A stretch of DNA of 64,000 nucleotides, from positions 1 to 64,000 of the forward strand of contig JBLINQ010000009.1 in the NCBI GenBank assembly GCA_047639315.1, given 5' to 3'. Below are positions 17,353 to 26,832 of this stretch, in pieces (the first letter of the stretch is position 1; the number at the start of each line of letters is the position of its first letter). Position numbers and translations under genes: made by a program. The DNA comes from S139-23 sp047639315. GTDB lineage: Bacteria > Planctomycetota > GCA-002687715 > DRQF01. The notes beneath the pieces were generated by a model. That model was not told the origin of the DNA. It did not search any database and worked only from the letters and a program-made list of their open reading frames with translations.

Positions 17353-20300
17353 CTATTTATTGCCGCCTCCCAACCCTTCCAACAATCCACCTAACCCAGT
17401 TTTCTTGGCATCTTTCTTCTTGGCATCTTTCTTCTTGCCACCGCCAAGACCATTCAAGAGACCGTTCAGAGGGTTGCTGTCCTTCTTCTTGTTGTCGTCT
17501 TTTTTCTTGCCGCCGCCCAAACCTTGGAGCAAGCCACCAAGACCACCACTCTTTTTCTTGTTCTCGCCGTCCTTAGTCTTGCCGCCAAGCAAGTTGCTGA
17601 GGCCGTCACCGATGAGCTTCTTGGCACCCGCTTCGATGAGTTTCCCTGCATCAGGAAGCCCAGGAGATGGTGAATCGACAGTTCCAGTCAGCTTCATAGC
17701 GAGGAAACCGTCCGTAGAGAGGAGAGAAACAAAACGCTGCCAATTTGCTGGCTCGTTTGAGACCGGCTTGATGCCAAGGTCGTAGTCGAGACGGCCGTCA
17801 AGGAAGGTCGTGCCTGCCATTTTGATTTGCAGACTGCCGAGGTCGGCCACAAACCCGTCTTGGTAGATGCCACCATTCTTGATCTGGAAATCTGTGTTGA
17901 TGTCTTTGATATCCATGTTCGGATTGAAGCCAAGAGCTAAGCCGAGGGCTTCAAGGATCGGGGCACCGTCGATGCGACCTTCTGTCAGCAAGAAAGCTCC
18001 GTCGCCGAAGAGACGAGGGTTAATAGTCTCCCAACGATCTCCTTCACCGGTTGCCTTCAAGTCCATCGAGATGAATCCTCCTGCCGAAACCCCAATACCA
18101 GCAAAGAGTGGGATCAGACGTGCGATGGCTGGTTGCCAAGCTTTCACGATGCGAACGCGCTTCATGTCAGCCGAGGCATTGAATTTGGTCTCTTCACCTG
18201 TGAGGTCGATATCGCCCGTCACCTTGACGGTGCCCTCATTCAGCTTGCCAGTTCCCTCAGTGATCTTGCCGATTCCGTTTGCCATGTCACCTTTGACGAC
18301 CAAATCGGAAACACCAAAGCCATAAGCCTCCAAGCTCGGAACGGTCATTTCTAAACGTCCAGAAGCTGCTTTCCAATCAGCTCCGTTTGGGCTGAGCTCA
18401 AGGATCACTGGGCCTTTGCCGCTGCCTTTGGCGTTTTCATCAAACAAACGAAGCCATTTCGAACTGAGCATGGCATAGTCAGCCTCACCAGCGATCCGAA
18501 TTTTTCCAAGCCCAGTTTCAGCGCCGTAATCGACGGCACCGTTACCCTTGAATCCAGCCATTTCCACGCGGTCGAAGTTGAGTGAGTAGTTGCCGGCTTC
18601 TTGATCTGCCTGACCGGTGAATTCAACCATAACTTGCCCAGAATTGATCGCTGGGCCTTGACCACCAACCGTGCGCATATCCTGAAGAGACATGCGGCCA
18701 GAGACGTTTTTGGACGACTTAGTCCAAGTGCCGCGCCCTTGCAGATTTGACACCAAGAGACCTGAGCCATCACTTTGGTTGTAAGTAATGCGATTGCCGT
18801 CAAAGAGGAATCGCCACAAATCGTTCTCTTCACCAATGCGTGCCGAAAGCAACGCCGACGCCTGTGGCCCAGAAACTCGTGCATCTGAAATGCCAAGTTC
18901 TTTATCCGTTAGATTGGCCCGGAAATCGAAAGTCACCCGGCCCTGGCCGACAGAATCAGTAAATGGAGCCATGAGGCGTTCCATGTCGAGGCTGCCTTTC
19001 AGGCTCGAATTACCGATGGCACCAAATGCCGCAGTCTCGTTGTTGGCAATGCTGGATACCGACTCGACTTGCCAAAGACGGCTATTAGAATCGAAATTGA
19101 TGGCCATCGGTCCCTTGGGGTCTTTAGGCATCTTCAACTTAAGATCTATGGTAGTCCGTCCGCAATCGTAGGCCTTGTCCTCCAATGGACCACCGGTCAA
19201 GCGCAAGGCATCGACCGCAACTTTCATTACGACTGCTTTTGTAGTGACGTCAGCCGGCACCGAACCGTCGACAACAACTTTTCCTTGGATCGTTGGCAAC
19301 CCGTCAAAATAGCCGGACCAAAGGGCTAAGTCAGTATTGGCTTTGAGATTGATGCCCTGCCCCTGTTTGTCGCCGAGACCGTGGGACCCGTCGAGATTGA
19401 GGTTGCCGCCGGGAATCTGAAACAGGCCATTGGTGAAGGACAGCATCTGATCAGTCGACAGCGCGATATCGATTGCGCCTTCGCCACAAGGCAAGCCTTT
19501 GATCTGCTTTGGTAAGCCAACAATCTCAGCGCCCATGACTCGAATCTGTGCTTGGACTTCTTGTCCATCATCATTCTTGGAGACATTGTTGACGCAAGAT
19601 CCAGACTTAGCAGAAAGGCCAGCCATTTCAGTCTTGGCAACAAGTCCCTTCCAAGTCGACTTGCCGTTCACCGTGATGACCCCACCAGGGCCATAGTTTA
19701 TCTGTTGCTGAGTTTGGAATTCGCCTTCGAGATTAGCGAGGAACTGTTTGAGTGAATCCCCAAAGTCGCCCAAATTCAGATTGCCGATGTTCAGCGTGCC
19801 ATTGGCTGTCATGGCATCCGTGGTGCGCAGCATGTCACCGTCAAAGACTTGGCAGGAAACGTTGCAGTTAAGACCGTATGGTCCAGTGACAGCAATCGTG
19901 CAATCTTTGCCATTCTCGGCCACAAACTTGACGTTGAGGCCAGCGAAATCGAAGGGTTCGCTCAACTGTGGGTCATCGTAGATGACTCGCAAGTTCTTCA
20001 CCTCCGCCTGGATTAAGAAGTCCGGAATGGATACCGACTCGGCCGATTCCTCCTTTTTCTCGGTCTTGGACTTCGAGATATCCTGCCAGTCGACACCGCT
20101 TTCCGTTCTTGCGACCCGAAACACGACATCCTCGACCACGATGTCTTCGACGACATAGCGCCCCGACATGATTTCTTTCAAACTTGGATCGGTTGTCAGG
20201 CGCCCAATAGACAAGGCTGGGTCAGACTGCCCCGTCCTAGTCATGGTGAAATTCTCGATTTCAGCTCCACTAAACCAGCCGAATGAGAAGTTGTCCATTT

Positions 20301-20472
20301 GGACATCGGCGTCCAGCTGCTCTTCCATAGCTCCTTCAACTTTTCCTTGGATAAACCCGGAAAGGAAGGTGGGCGCAAGGGCGACAAGCACCACTACGAC
20401 AACGAGAATGACGGCAAAAAGACGAAACAGGCGTCCGCTCAGCGATTTCTTGGGAGTTTCGGTAGGCATCAT
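17353..20472 (-). CDS. AsmA-like membrane protein with Gly/Lys repeat tail
   Basis: 1039 residues. One N-terminal membrane helix (about 16-38) is followed by FLSGFIQGKVEGAMEEQLDADV, a usual opening for AsmA-like proteins, and a long beta-rich periplasmic part. The C-terminal AsmA signature is recognisable around PLFAGIGVSAGGFISMDLKA and RLFGDGAFLLTEGRIDGAPI. AsmA-like proteins are thought to help assemble outer membranes or move lipids between membranes. The last 90 residues are unusual: three or more copies of a GLGGLLQGLGGGKKK-type unit separated by Lys/Asp-rich linkers, encoded by near-exact 15-bp DNA repeats. The tail could be a basic periplasmic anchor. The family call is moderate. Confidence 0.78.
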   Translation of the reverse strand: MMPTETPKKSLSGRLFRLFAVILVVVVVLVALAPTFLSGFIQGKVEGAMEEQLDADVQMDNFSFGWFSGAEIENFTMTRTGQSDPALSIGRLTTDPSLKEIMSGRYVVEDIVVEDVVFRVARTESGVDWQDISKSKTEKKEESAESVSIPDFLIQAEVKNLRVIYDDPQLSEPFDFAGLNVKFVAENGKDCTIAVTGPYGLNCNVSCQVFDGDMLRTTDAMTANGTLNIGNLNLGDFGDSLKQFLANLEGEFQTQQQINYGPGGVITVNGKSTWKGLVAKTEMAGLSAKSGSCVNNVSKNDDGQEVQAQIRVMGAEIVGLPKQIKGLPCGEGAIDIALSTDQMLSFTNGLFQIPGGNLNLDGSHGLGDKQGQGINLKANTDLALWSGYFDGLPTIQGKVVVDGSVPADVTTKAVVMKVAVDALRLTGGPLEDKAYDCGRTTIDLKLKMPKDPKGPMAINFDSNSRLWQVESVSSIANNETAAFGAIGNSSLKGSLDMERLMAPFTDSVGQGRVTFDFRANLTDKELGISDARVSGPQASALLSARIGEENDLWRFLFDGNRITYNQSDGSGLLVSNLQGRGTWTKSSKNVSGRMSLQDMRTVGGQGPAINSGQVMVEFTGQADQEAGNYSLNFDRVEMAGFKGNGAVDYGAETGLGKIRIAGEADYAMLSSKWLRLFDENAKGSGKGPVILELSPNGADWKAASGRLEMTVPSLEAYGFGVSDLVVKGDMANGIGKITEGTGKLNEGTVKVTGDIDLTGEETKFNASADMKRVRIVKAWQPAIARLIPLFAGIGVSAGGFISMDLKATGEGDRWETINPRLFGDGAFLLTEGRIDGAPILEALGLALGFNPNMDIKDINTDFQIKNGGIYQDGFVADLGSLQIKMAGTTFLDGRLDYDLGIKPVSNEPANWQRFVSLLSTDGFLAMKLTGTVDSPSPGLPDAGKLIEAGAKKLIGDGLSNLLGGKTKDGENKKKSGGLGGLLQGLGGGKKKDDNKKKDSNPLNGLLNGLGGGKKKDAKKKDAKKTGLGGLLEGLGGGNK
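17404..17433 (-). repeat. tandem 15-bp repeat in the AsmA-like gene tail
   Basis: Two exact copies of CTTGGCATCTTTCTT (plus-strand view) encode the repeated Lys-Lys-Asp-Ala-Lys residues of the tail. Partial copies flank them. Such repeats can change copy number by slippage without breaking the frame. Confidence 0.75.
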
Positions 20473-20557
20473 TTATTTCCGTGAATCATGATTAGGGATA
20501 TCTATGATATGAAAATGGCGGTCAAGAGCATCCCATATTCCACCACATCCAAGTAAC

Positions 20558-20585
20558 TTGGACAAATCCCGCTTTCGGGTAAAAT
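20558..20585 (+). promoter_or_regulatory. possible sigma-70-like promoter for the helicase operon
   Basis: TTGGAC and TAAAAT are separated by 16 bp, about 140 bp upstream of the chosen start, in the only sizeable gap before this operon. The -35 match is weak, so this is a suggestion. Confidence 0.3.
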
Positions 20586-20724
20586 TGGTGGGCCACGAGA
20601 TACGCCATAAAAACCAAACTTTCGGTTAATACGGCATAGACTTAGCTATAGAAAGTCATGGCAGCAGCTTTTGAGAATACGGATAGATTTAACCGTTCCA
20701 GAACACAAAGAGGTTTTTTCTTTC

Positions 20725-23700
20725 ATGTCGGCAATGGAAAACGATGAATCTGAGTCTCAATCCGCAAATCAAACCAATGAGGGCGGCCCTGATACCGATT
20801 CTCAGCAGTCACTGAATTCTGACCCGGATCAACAAGATCCAGAAGAATCGAACATCGACCTGCCAGCGGTCAATGTCGAAGTCGACATCGAATACGACAC
20901 TGTCGTCAACTTCGCAATGCAGCAAAACGACGTCCCCGTCGTCAAACTTCTGACAATCCGCAATTTATCTGGGGGCATGGAAGATGTGTGCATTTCAGTT
21001 GGTTTTGCCAACAACCTGAGCGAACCACTTCATGTCCGAATCGACCGCGTCGGCGACCGGCAAGAGATTAAGCTCGACCACTTCCCACTTTTGCTCTCGG
21101 CCGAGATTTTATCGGAGCAAAAAGAGAGGGAGCTGACAGCCATTGAAGTGGAGATAAGTGCCGCTGGCACAGCTCCTCGCACATTCGCATTTCCGATTGA
21201 AATCCTGGCAGTTAATGAATGGCCAGGGATCAACATACTCCCCGAGATCTTAGCGGCCTTCGTTTTCCCCAACGACGATATCGTAAATGGTATCTTGGCG
21301 CGTGCTCTACGACATCATGAAGAACGGGTCTCGGTTCCTTCTTTCGATGGCTATCAGAGTGGTAGCTCGGCCAAAGTTGTTGACCAAATTCGATCCATCT
21401 ATGAATCCTTGGCAGCCGAAGACCTCGGCTACGTCGGCGCACCGGCAAGTTTCGAGCAAGACGGACAAAAAGTACGGCTGCCCGACACAATCCTTCAACA
21501 CCGTCTGGGTAACTGCCTCGACTTTTCGCTCTTGGCCGCAGCCGTCATGGAGCAATGCAGTCTTCATCCCGTTGTTGTGATTTCGAAAGGCCACGCCTTT
21601 TGCGGCGCTTGGACTAGGAGTCATTCATTTTCGGAGCCGACAGTCGACGATGTCGCAACCCTCCGCAAGCGCATCGACGTCGAGGACATCCTCGTATTCG
21701 AAACAACACTTTTGGCGCAGCGCCCACTTGTCCCATTCCATGTCGCTCGAAGCGAAGCCCGACGACACTTGGATCAAGACGACGACTTCCTCATCGTCAT
21801 CGACATTTGTGCGGCCCGCAAACTGAAGATTCGTCCACTTTCACTTCGTAATGAGGTGAAAGAGGAGCCAGCTCCATTAGACAACGCCATCACGATTAAC
21901 ATCGATCCAAGCGAGATAGCAAAACTCGGTCTTGACAGCGACATATCCACCGATCGGATCAAGATTCAAGATCAGATACTCGAAGAACAGCCGCCAACCG
22001 CGATCGAAGATGTCGATCGAATCGGGCGCTGGCAGCGAAGACTTCTTGATCTATCGCTTCGAAATCGGCTCCTCAATTTCAAAGAATCGAAGAAGAACTT
22101 AGCTTTCTTGGTGCCTCAGCCGGGCATTCTCGAAGATGCGTTGGAAGAAGGCGCTGTCTTCTCATTGCGTGGTAAGCCAAGTTTAGGTGACCAAAGCCAA
22201 CATCGCGACCTTGATCTGCAACGCAGCAGGACTCAAGAAGACGCCGAACACCGCTTCTTGGTGGAAGAACTTCAAAACCACACGATCCACGCCGATGCCA
22301 GCGAAAAGGAAACCGAGGCGCGTCTTCTTGATTTGTATCGAGCCGCCAAGAATGGACTCGAAGAAACTGGAGCCAACACGCTCTACCTCGCCGTCGGTTT
22401 CTTAAACTGGTACGAGACCGAAGACAGTGGCCTTGAGCGACGCGCTCCGATTCTCATGATTCCGATGCAGCTCGTACGCAAGTCAGCGCGAGACGGATTC
22501 AAGTTGCGCCGCGCCGATGAAGACGCACGCATCAACACGACGCTCCTTGAGAAATTAAAACAAGACTTTGAAATCGAAACTGGCAATCTTCAGGTCTTGC
22601 CAGAAGATGAAAGCGGCATCGATGTTGATCTCGTACTGAAGCAATTCCGCAAGGCTATCATGGATATCCCTCGTTGGGACGTTTCCAATCACACTGCCCT
22701 CGGTCTCTTCTCCTTCAACAAATTCCTCATGTGGACCGACCTGGAGGAGCACGCAGACAGACTCCTTGATAGTAAAGTCGTGAAACACCTGGTCGAGAGC
22801 CCTGGATCCGGATTTGAAACAGATGCCGTTTTCCCCGACTCCAACGAGCTCGACATAACTCTTCCTGCTGCTGAGAATTTGTGCCCCTTGGATGCCGATT
22901 CATCTCAACTTCGCGCCGTCGTCGCAGCAGCCGAAGGCCGCACTTTTGTGTTGCAAGGCCCTCCCGGCACCGGCAAGTCGCAAACGATCACCAACTTGAT
23001 CGCCCACTGCCTTGCCCAAGGCAAACGTGTCCTTTTCGTCGCCGAGAAAATGGCGGCCTTGAATGTTGTTCATGACAGACTCAGCCAAGTCGGGTTGGAA
23101 TCGTCTTGTCTTGAACTTCATTCCAACAAGACAAGTAAGAGGCATGTGGTCGAGCAGTTGCGTCAAGCGATCGACGCAGCCAATCACCAAGACCCATCAG
23201 AGTGGGAGCAGCTGGCCGCCGAGTTGACAGACCGCCGCGATGACCTCAACGCCTATGTGGCCGAGATCCATCATCGTTATTCGCCTGGGCTAAGCGTCTT
23301 CGAGGCCACTTCCCGACTGTGTGCCAAGACGAACGTGCCACAGGTAGATCTGGGATTCGTCGCCGGTCACGAAATTCAAAGGTCCGAGTTAGATATCCTG
23401 TATGAATTGGCCGATGCCCTTGGAACAGCCGCTGCAGACATTGCTCCGACAGATGCTCATCCCCTTCAAGCGATGCACGTTCACGATTGGAGTCCAAAAC
23501 TCGAAAGCCAAATCGACGAGACGATTACTCGAGTTCAAGCTGCTGGGCTTAAAGTTCAATCTGCACGTGTCGACCTCAGCGAGGCCTTAGGTCTGCCAAG
23601 TGATGTTCGTCATGACTCGCGCCGCCAATGGCAGCTCTTAAGTAAACTCATGGAGCTCTTACTCGAGAATCCAGGAACCACACGGGCGCTCTTGACCGAG

Positions 23701-26700
23701 CCAGGTTGGCGAGCCATTCAGGAAACTCTCCAGGCCAGTATCGAGCGTGGCAAAGAACTGGCTGAGCTTCGAGGAAATCTGAAAACCCGTTTTGCTGAGG
23801 AGCTCTTGGCAACGGACGTTTCGTCATGGTTGGAATCTCTACAGAAAGCTCGGTCCTCATTCCCGCCGCTGTCCTGGTTCCGCGTCTTCTTCACCAAAAG
23901 AGCGCTCAGGCCCTTTGCGAAACTTCCCCTTTCTGACACCGACTCCTTGGTTTTAGACCTGGGACGCATACAGAAGTTCCGTGCCGAAGAGCGGCATCTC
24001 AACGAAGTTTGTGATCAAGAAAAACGTTTCTTTGGACATCATTGGCGCGGTGCTAAGAGTAATTGGACGGCCCTTGAGAACAGCATCCGATGGGTTGGCG
24101 AGGTTCGCGCCATCGTTGCAGAGTTAGGTCAGGATCCAGAGTGGATTGCCTCGGGGAGCCGTGAGAGAACCCTCAGCTTAGCTGCGGAAGAAAGCGACTT
24201 AATTTCAGGGCCAACGCCGACGCGTAAACTCTTCGAGGCCTTCATCGAAGAAAAGGCCCATTTCGATGAGATGTTGGCGTTCTTCAAAAATCTCACAGAA
24301 CTAGATGACGAGTTAGCCTTTGGCACCGATTGCGAATCAGGTTTTGTTGAACGAATGGACGCCGCTCTGGCCGAGCAACAAGGCGGTCTGTCTCGATTAC
24401 GTGGCTGGTGCCATTGGAGCCGTTTGGTTGCCAATGCTGAACTTCGTGGCATGGCAGAATTCTGTACGGCGCTTGGGGCAGGAACAATCGAATCCGGCGA
24501 TGCCGTAGAAATCCTTGAAAAGAGCTTCCTCGAATTCTGGTTGGAAAACCAATTAGAATCGTCAACCCTCCTGCGCCGCTTCAATAGCCGTGAACACGAA
24601 CGCAAGATTCGAGCGTTCAGCAAGCTCGACAAGAAACTACTGGCACTCAGCAGCGAAGTCATTAAGGCCCGCGTCAATGCCGCCCTGCCAGGTTTCAGCA
24701 AAGAAGCGGCAGCCAAATCGGAAGTCGGCATTCTTCAACGTCAATTGAAGCTCAAGCGTCGGCACATGCCGATTCGCAAGCTGTTTCATGCCCTCCCAGA
24801 GTTGCTGCCTCGGCTCAAACCTTGCCTTTTGATGAGTCCCTTGAGCGTGGCTCAATATCTCAGCGCCGATTATCCGCGTGCCGACATCGTGGTCTTTGAC
24901 GAAGCCTCACAAATTCCGGTATGGGATGCTATCGGAGCATTGTCGCGTGGTAATTCCGCCATCATTGTTGGTGATTCTAAGCAACTGCCACCAACGAGTT
25001 TCTTCCATACACAAGAAGACGATGAAGGAGATTACGATGGTGACCTCGTCGAAGAGGTCGAGAGCATCTTGGATGAATGTGAAGCCGGGGGCTTATCATC
25101 GATCAACCTTGCATGGCACTATCGTTCGCGTCATGAAGACCTCATCGCCTTCAGTAATCACCACTATTACAACAATCGACTGATGACATTTCCTTCGTCC
25201 GGGAACCAACGTGCGAATATGGGAGTCTCCTTGATCAGCGTTCCGGAGGGTCGTTACGACCGATCGAAAACGCGAACCAATGACTTAGAAGCGCAAACGG
25301 TTGTGGCTGACGTGGTTCGACGACTTCAGGCGGTCGAGAACGAAAAAGACTTCGACACCATCGGCGTCGTCGCTTTCAGTCAAGCCCAACAAACTCACAT
25401 CGAAGATCTCTTGGATCAGGCGCGCCGCGAGAACCCAACGATTGAGAGGTTCTTTAGCGACGGACTGGATGAGCCTGTCTTTGTCAAGAATCTTGAAAAT
25501 GTCCAGGGCGACGAACGCGATGTGATCTTGTTCTCCATCTGCTACGGCCCCGATAATAAGAACAAAGTGTCGATGAATTTTGGCCCCCTAAATCGTGAAG
25601 GTGGCGAACGTCGCCTCAATGTTGCCATCACCAGAGCGCGCAAGGAACTTGCTGTCTTTTCAACTTTGCGTTCTGATCAAATTGATCTTTCGCGCACCAG
25701 AGCAACCGGTGTCGCACACTTACGTTCCTTCTTAGAATTTGCTGCGAGAGGGCCTGTCGCCTTACCAACTCGCGTTGGCGATTCGAGCCAAGCTCAAACG
25801 GGAACTCCACTCACAAATTCAATTGCAGAACGCCTGCGCGAAGCCGGTCATGATGTGGTTCAAGAAGTGGGTTCATCGGCCTATCCCATTGACGTGGCAA
25901 TTCGCGATCCGCAGGATAATGAGAGATTCCTTCTTGGTATTGAATGTGATGGCAATCGATACAGGGACGCGGCGACTGCAAGAGATCGCGATCGGATCCG
26001 CAGTAGTGTTTTGTCTGGTTTGGGCTGGGATCTCTGTCGAATTTGGGCCAGTGACTGGCTCGAAAACCCCGAAGCTGAAATCGAACGTATCAACTCAATC
26101 ATCTCGGGTTCCCTTCAGGAAGAAGATGAAGAAGACCAAGCTGTGGGCATGGATACCACCGACGTCGCGGTCGACGACGGATTGCTTGAGTCGGCGCTTG
26201 CAGATTCATCAGAGGTCGAAGAAGAGCTAACGCTAAAGCTCGTCGAAGAGGTCAACATCTATCGCCCTTCTGTCCTGAAGCCTATCGCAGGAGGAATCGA
26301 CGCCTTCTTCGACGACCAGAGTAAGCCTGTGTTGCTGGAGTACATCGGCAAGATCCTGGAACAAGAAGCACCGGTCTCTCGGTCGCTCTTATGCCGCCGC
26401 CTCATCGAGGCTTTCGGGATCGAACGACTGGTTGGCAAAATTCGCGACCGTATCGATGGTTTGCTTGCTGAATTAGACGAATCTCAAATGCCAGCTGACC
26501 ATGACGGGATTCTCTTTGCTCCTGGTAGTGACCCACAATCGTATCAGGACTTCAGAACTGCTGCGCTGGGAGAAATCCCACGGCAGGCCGACGACATTCA
26601 CCCAGTCGAAATTGCCAATGCAGCGAAGCGGGTTCTCAAAGAACAAGTTGCTCTCCCCCGCACGGAAATGCCGAAAGAGACGGCACGCATGCTTGGGTTC

Positions 26701-26832
26701 CCCCGCTTAGGAACCAGAGTTCGAGCCGCCATGGAAAAAGGGATCGAAGAACTATTGAAACAAGGATGGGGAATCGTCGACAATGACCAAGTCAAATTGC
26801 CGAGGTCCTTTCCTGAGCAAGATTCCCTATGA
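20725..26832 (+). CDS. transglutaminase-like/DUF4011/SF1 helicase/MTES_1575-type nuclease/DUF3320 protein
   Basis: About 2035 residues. After an acidic N-terminus and a beta-rich region, residues about 255-295 look transglutaminase-like (GNCLDFSLLAAAVMEQ, then ISKGHAFCGAW, giving Cys and His). DUF4011 begins near 432 (WQRRLLDLSLRNRLLNF). The Walker A site GPPGTGKSQTITNL is near 744 and the Walker B segment DIVVFDEASQIPVWDAIG near 1386. Later superfamily 1 motifs are NVQGDERDVILFS (about 1591) and LNVAITRARKEL (about 1630). At about 1696-1790, PIDVAIRDP, LLGIECDG and ARDRDRIRSSVLSGLGW match the restriction-endonuclease-like MTES_1575 domain. A DUF3320-like region follows near 1865. Such UPF1-like helicase-nucleases are often linked to defence or nucleic-acid quality control. 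The ATG used lies 11 nt after AAAGAGG. It overlaps the next gene by ATGA. Confidence 0.9.
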   Translation: MSAMENDESESQSANQTNEGGPDTDSQQSLNSDPDQQDPEESNIDLPAVNVEVDIEYDTVVNFAMQQNDVPVVKLLTIRNLSGGMEDVCISVGFANNLSEPLHVRIDRVGDRQEIKLDHFPLLLSAEILSEQKERELTAIEVEISAAGTAPRTFAFPIEILAVNEWPGINILPEILAAFVFPNDDIVNGILARALRHHEERVSVPSFDGYQSGSSAKVVDQIRSIYESLAAEDLGYVGAPASFEQDGQKVRLPDTILQHRLGNCLDFSLLAAAVMEQCSLHPVVVISKGHAFCGAWTRSHSFSEPTVDDVATLRKRIDVEDILVFETTLLAQRPLVPFHVARSEARRHLDQDDDFLIVIDICAARKLKIRPLSLRNEVKEEPAPLDNAITINIDPSEIAKLGLDSDISTDRIKIQDQILEEQPPTAIEDVDRIGRWQRRLLDLSLRNRLLNFKESKKNLAFLVPQPGILEDALEEGAVFSLRGKPSLGDQSQHRDLDLQRSRTQEDAEHRFLVEELQNHTIHADASEKETEARLLDLYRAAKNGLEETGANTLYLAVGFLNWYETEDSGLERRAPILMIPMQLVRKSARDGFKLRRADEDARINTTLLEKLKQDFEIETGNLQVLPEDESGIDVDLVLKQFRKAIMDIPRWDVSNHTALGLFSFNKFLMWTDLEEHADRLLDSKVVKHLVESPGSGFETDAVFPDSNELDITLPAAENLCPLDADSSQLRAVVAAAEGRTFVLQGPPGTGKSQTITNLIAHCLAQGKRVLFVAEKMAALNVVHDRLSQVGLESSCLELHSNKTSKRHVVEQLRQAIDAANHQDPSEWEQLAAELTDRRDDLNAYVAEIHHRYSPGLSVFEATSRLCAKTNVPQVDLGFVAGHEIQRSELDILYELADALGTAAADIAPTDAHPLQAMHVHDWSPKLESQIDETITRVQAAGLKVQSARVDLSEALGLPSDVRHDSRRQWQLLSKLMELLLENPGTTRALLTEPGWRAIQETLQASIERGKELAELRGNLKTRFAEELLATDVSSWLESLQKARSSFPPLSWFRVFFTKRALRPFAKLPLSDTDSLVLDLGRIQKFRAEERHLNEVCDQEKRFFGHHWRGAKSNWTALENSIRWVGEVRAIVAELGQDPEWIASGSRERTLSLAAEESDLISGPTPTRKLFEAFIEEKAHFDEMLAFFKNLTELDDELAFGTDCESGFVERMDAALAEQQGGLSRLRGWCHWSRLVANAELRGMAEFCTALGAGTIESGDAVEILEKSFLEFWLENQLESSTLLRRFNSREHERKIRAFSKLDKKLLALSSEVIKARVNAALPGFSKEAAAKSEVGILQRQLKLKRRHMPIRKLFHALPELLPRLKPCLLMSPLSVAQYLSADYPRADIVVFDEASQIPVWDAIGALSRGNSAIIVGDSKQLPPTSFFHTQEDDEGDYDGDLVEEVESILDECEAGGLSSINLAWHYRSRHEDLIAFSNHHYYNNRLMTFPSSGNQRANMGVSLISVPEGRYDRSKTRTNDLEAQTVVADVVRRLQAVENEKDFDTIGVVAFSQAQQTHIEDLLDQARRENPTIERFFSDGLDEPVFVKNLENVQGDERDVILFSICYGPDNKNKVSMNFGPLNREGGERRLNVAITRARKELAVFSTLRSDQIDLSRTRATGVAHLRSFLEFAARGPVALPTRVGDSSQAQTGTPLTNSIAERLREAGHDVVQEVGSSAYPIDVAIRDPQDNERFLLGIECDGNRYRDAATARDRDRIRSSVLSGLGWDLCRIWASDWLENPEAEIERINSIISGSLQEEDEEDQAVGMDTTDVAVDDGLLESALADSSEVEEELTLKLVEEVNIYRPSVLKPIAGGIDAFFDDQSKPVLLEYIGKILEQEAPVSRSLLCRRLIEAFGIERLVGKIRDRIDGLLAELDESQMPADHDGILFAPGSDPQSYQDFRTAALGEIPRQADDIHPVEIANAAKRVLKEQVALPRTEMPKETARMLGFPRLGTRVRAAMEKGIEELLKQGWGIVDNDQVKLPRSFPEQDSL

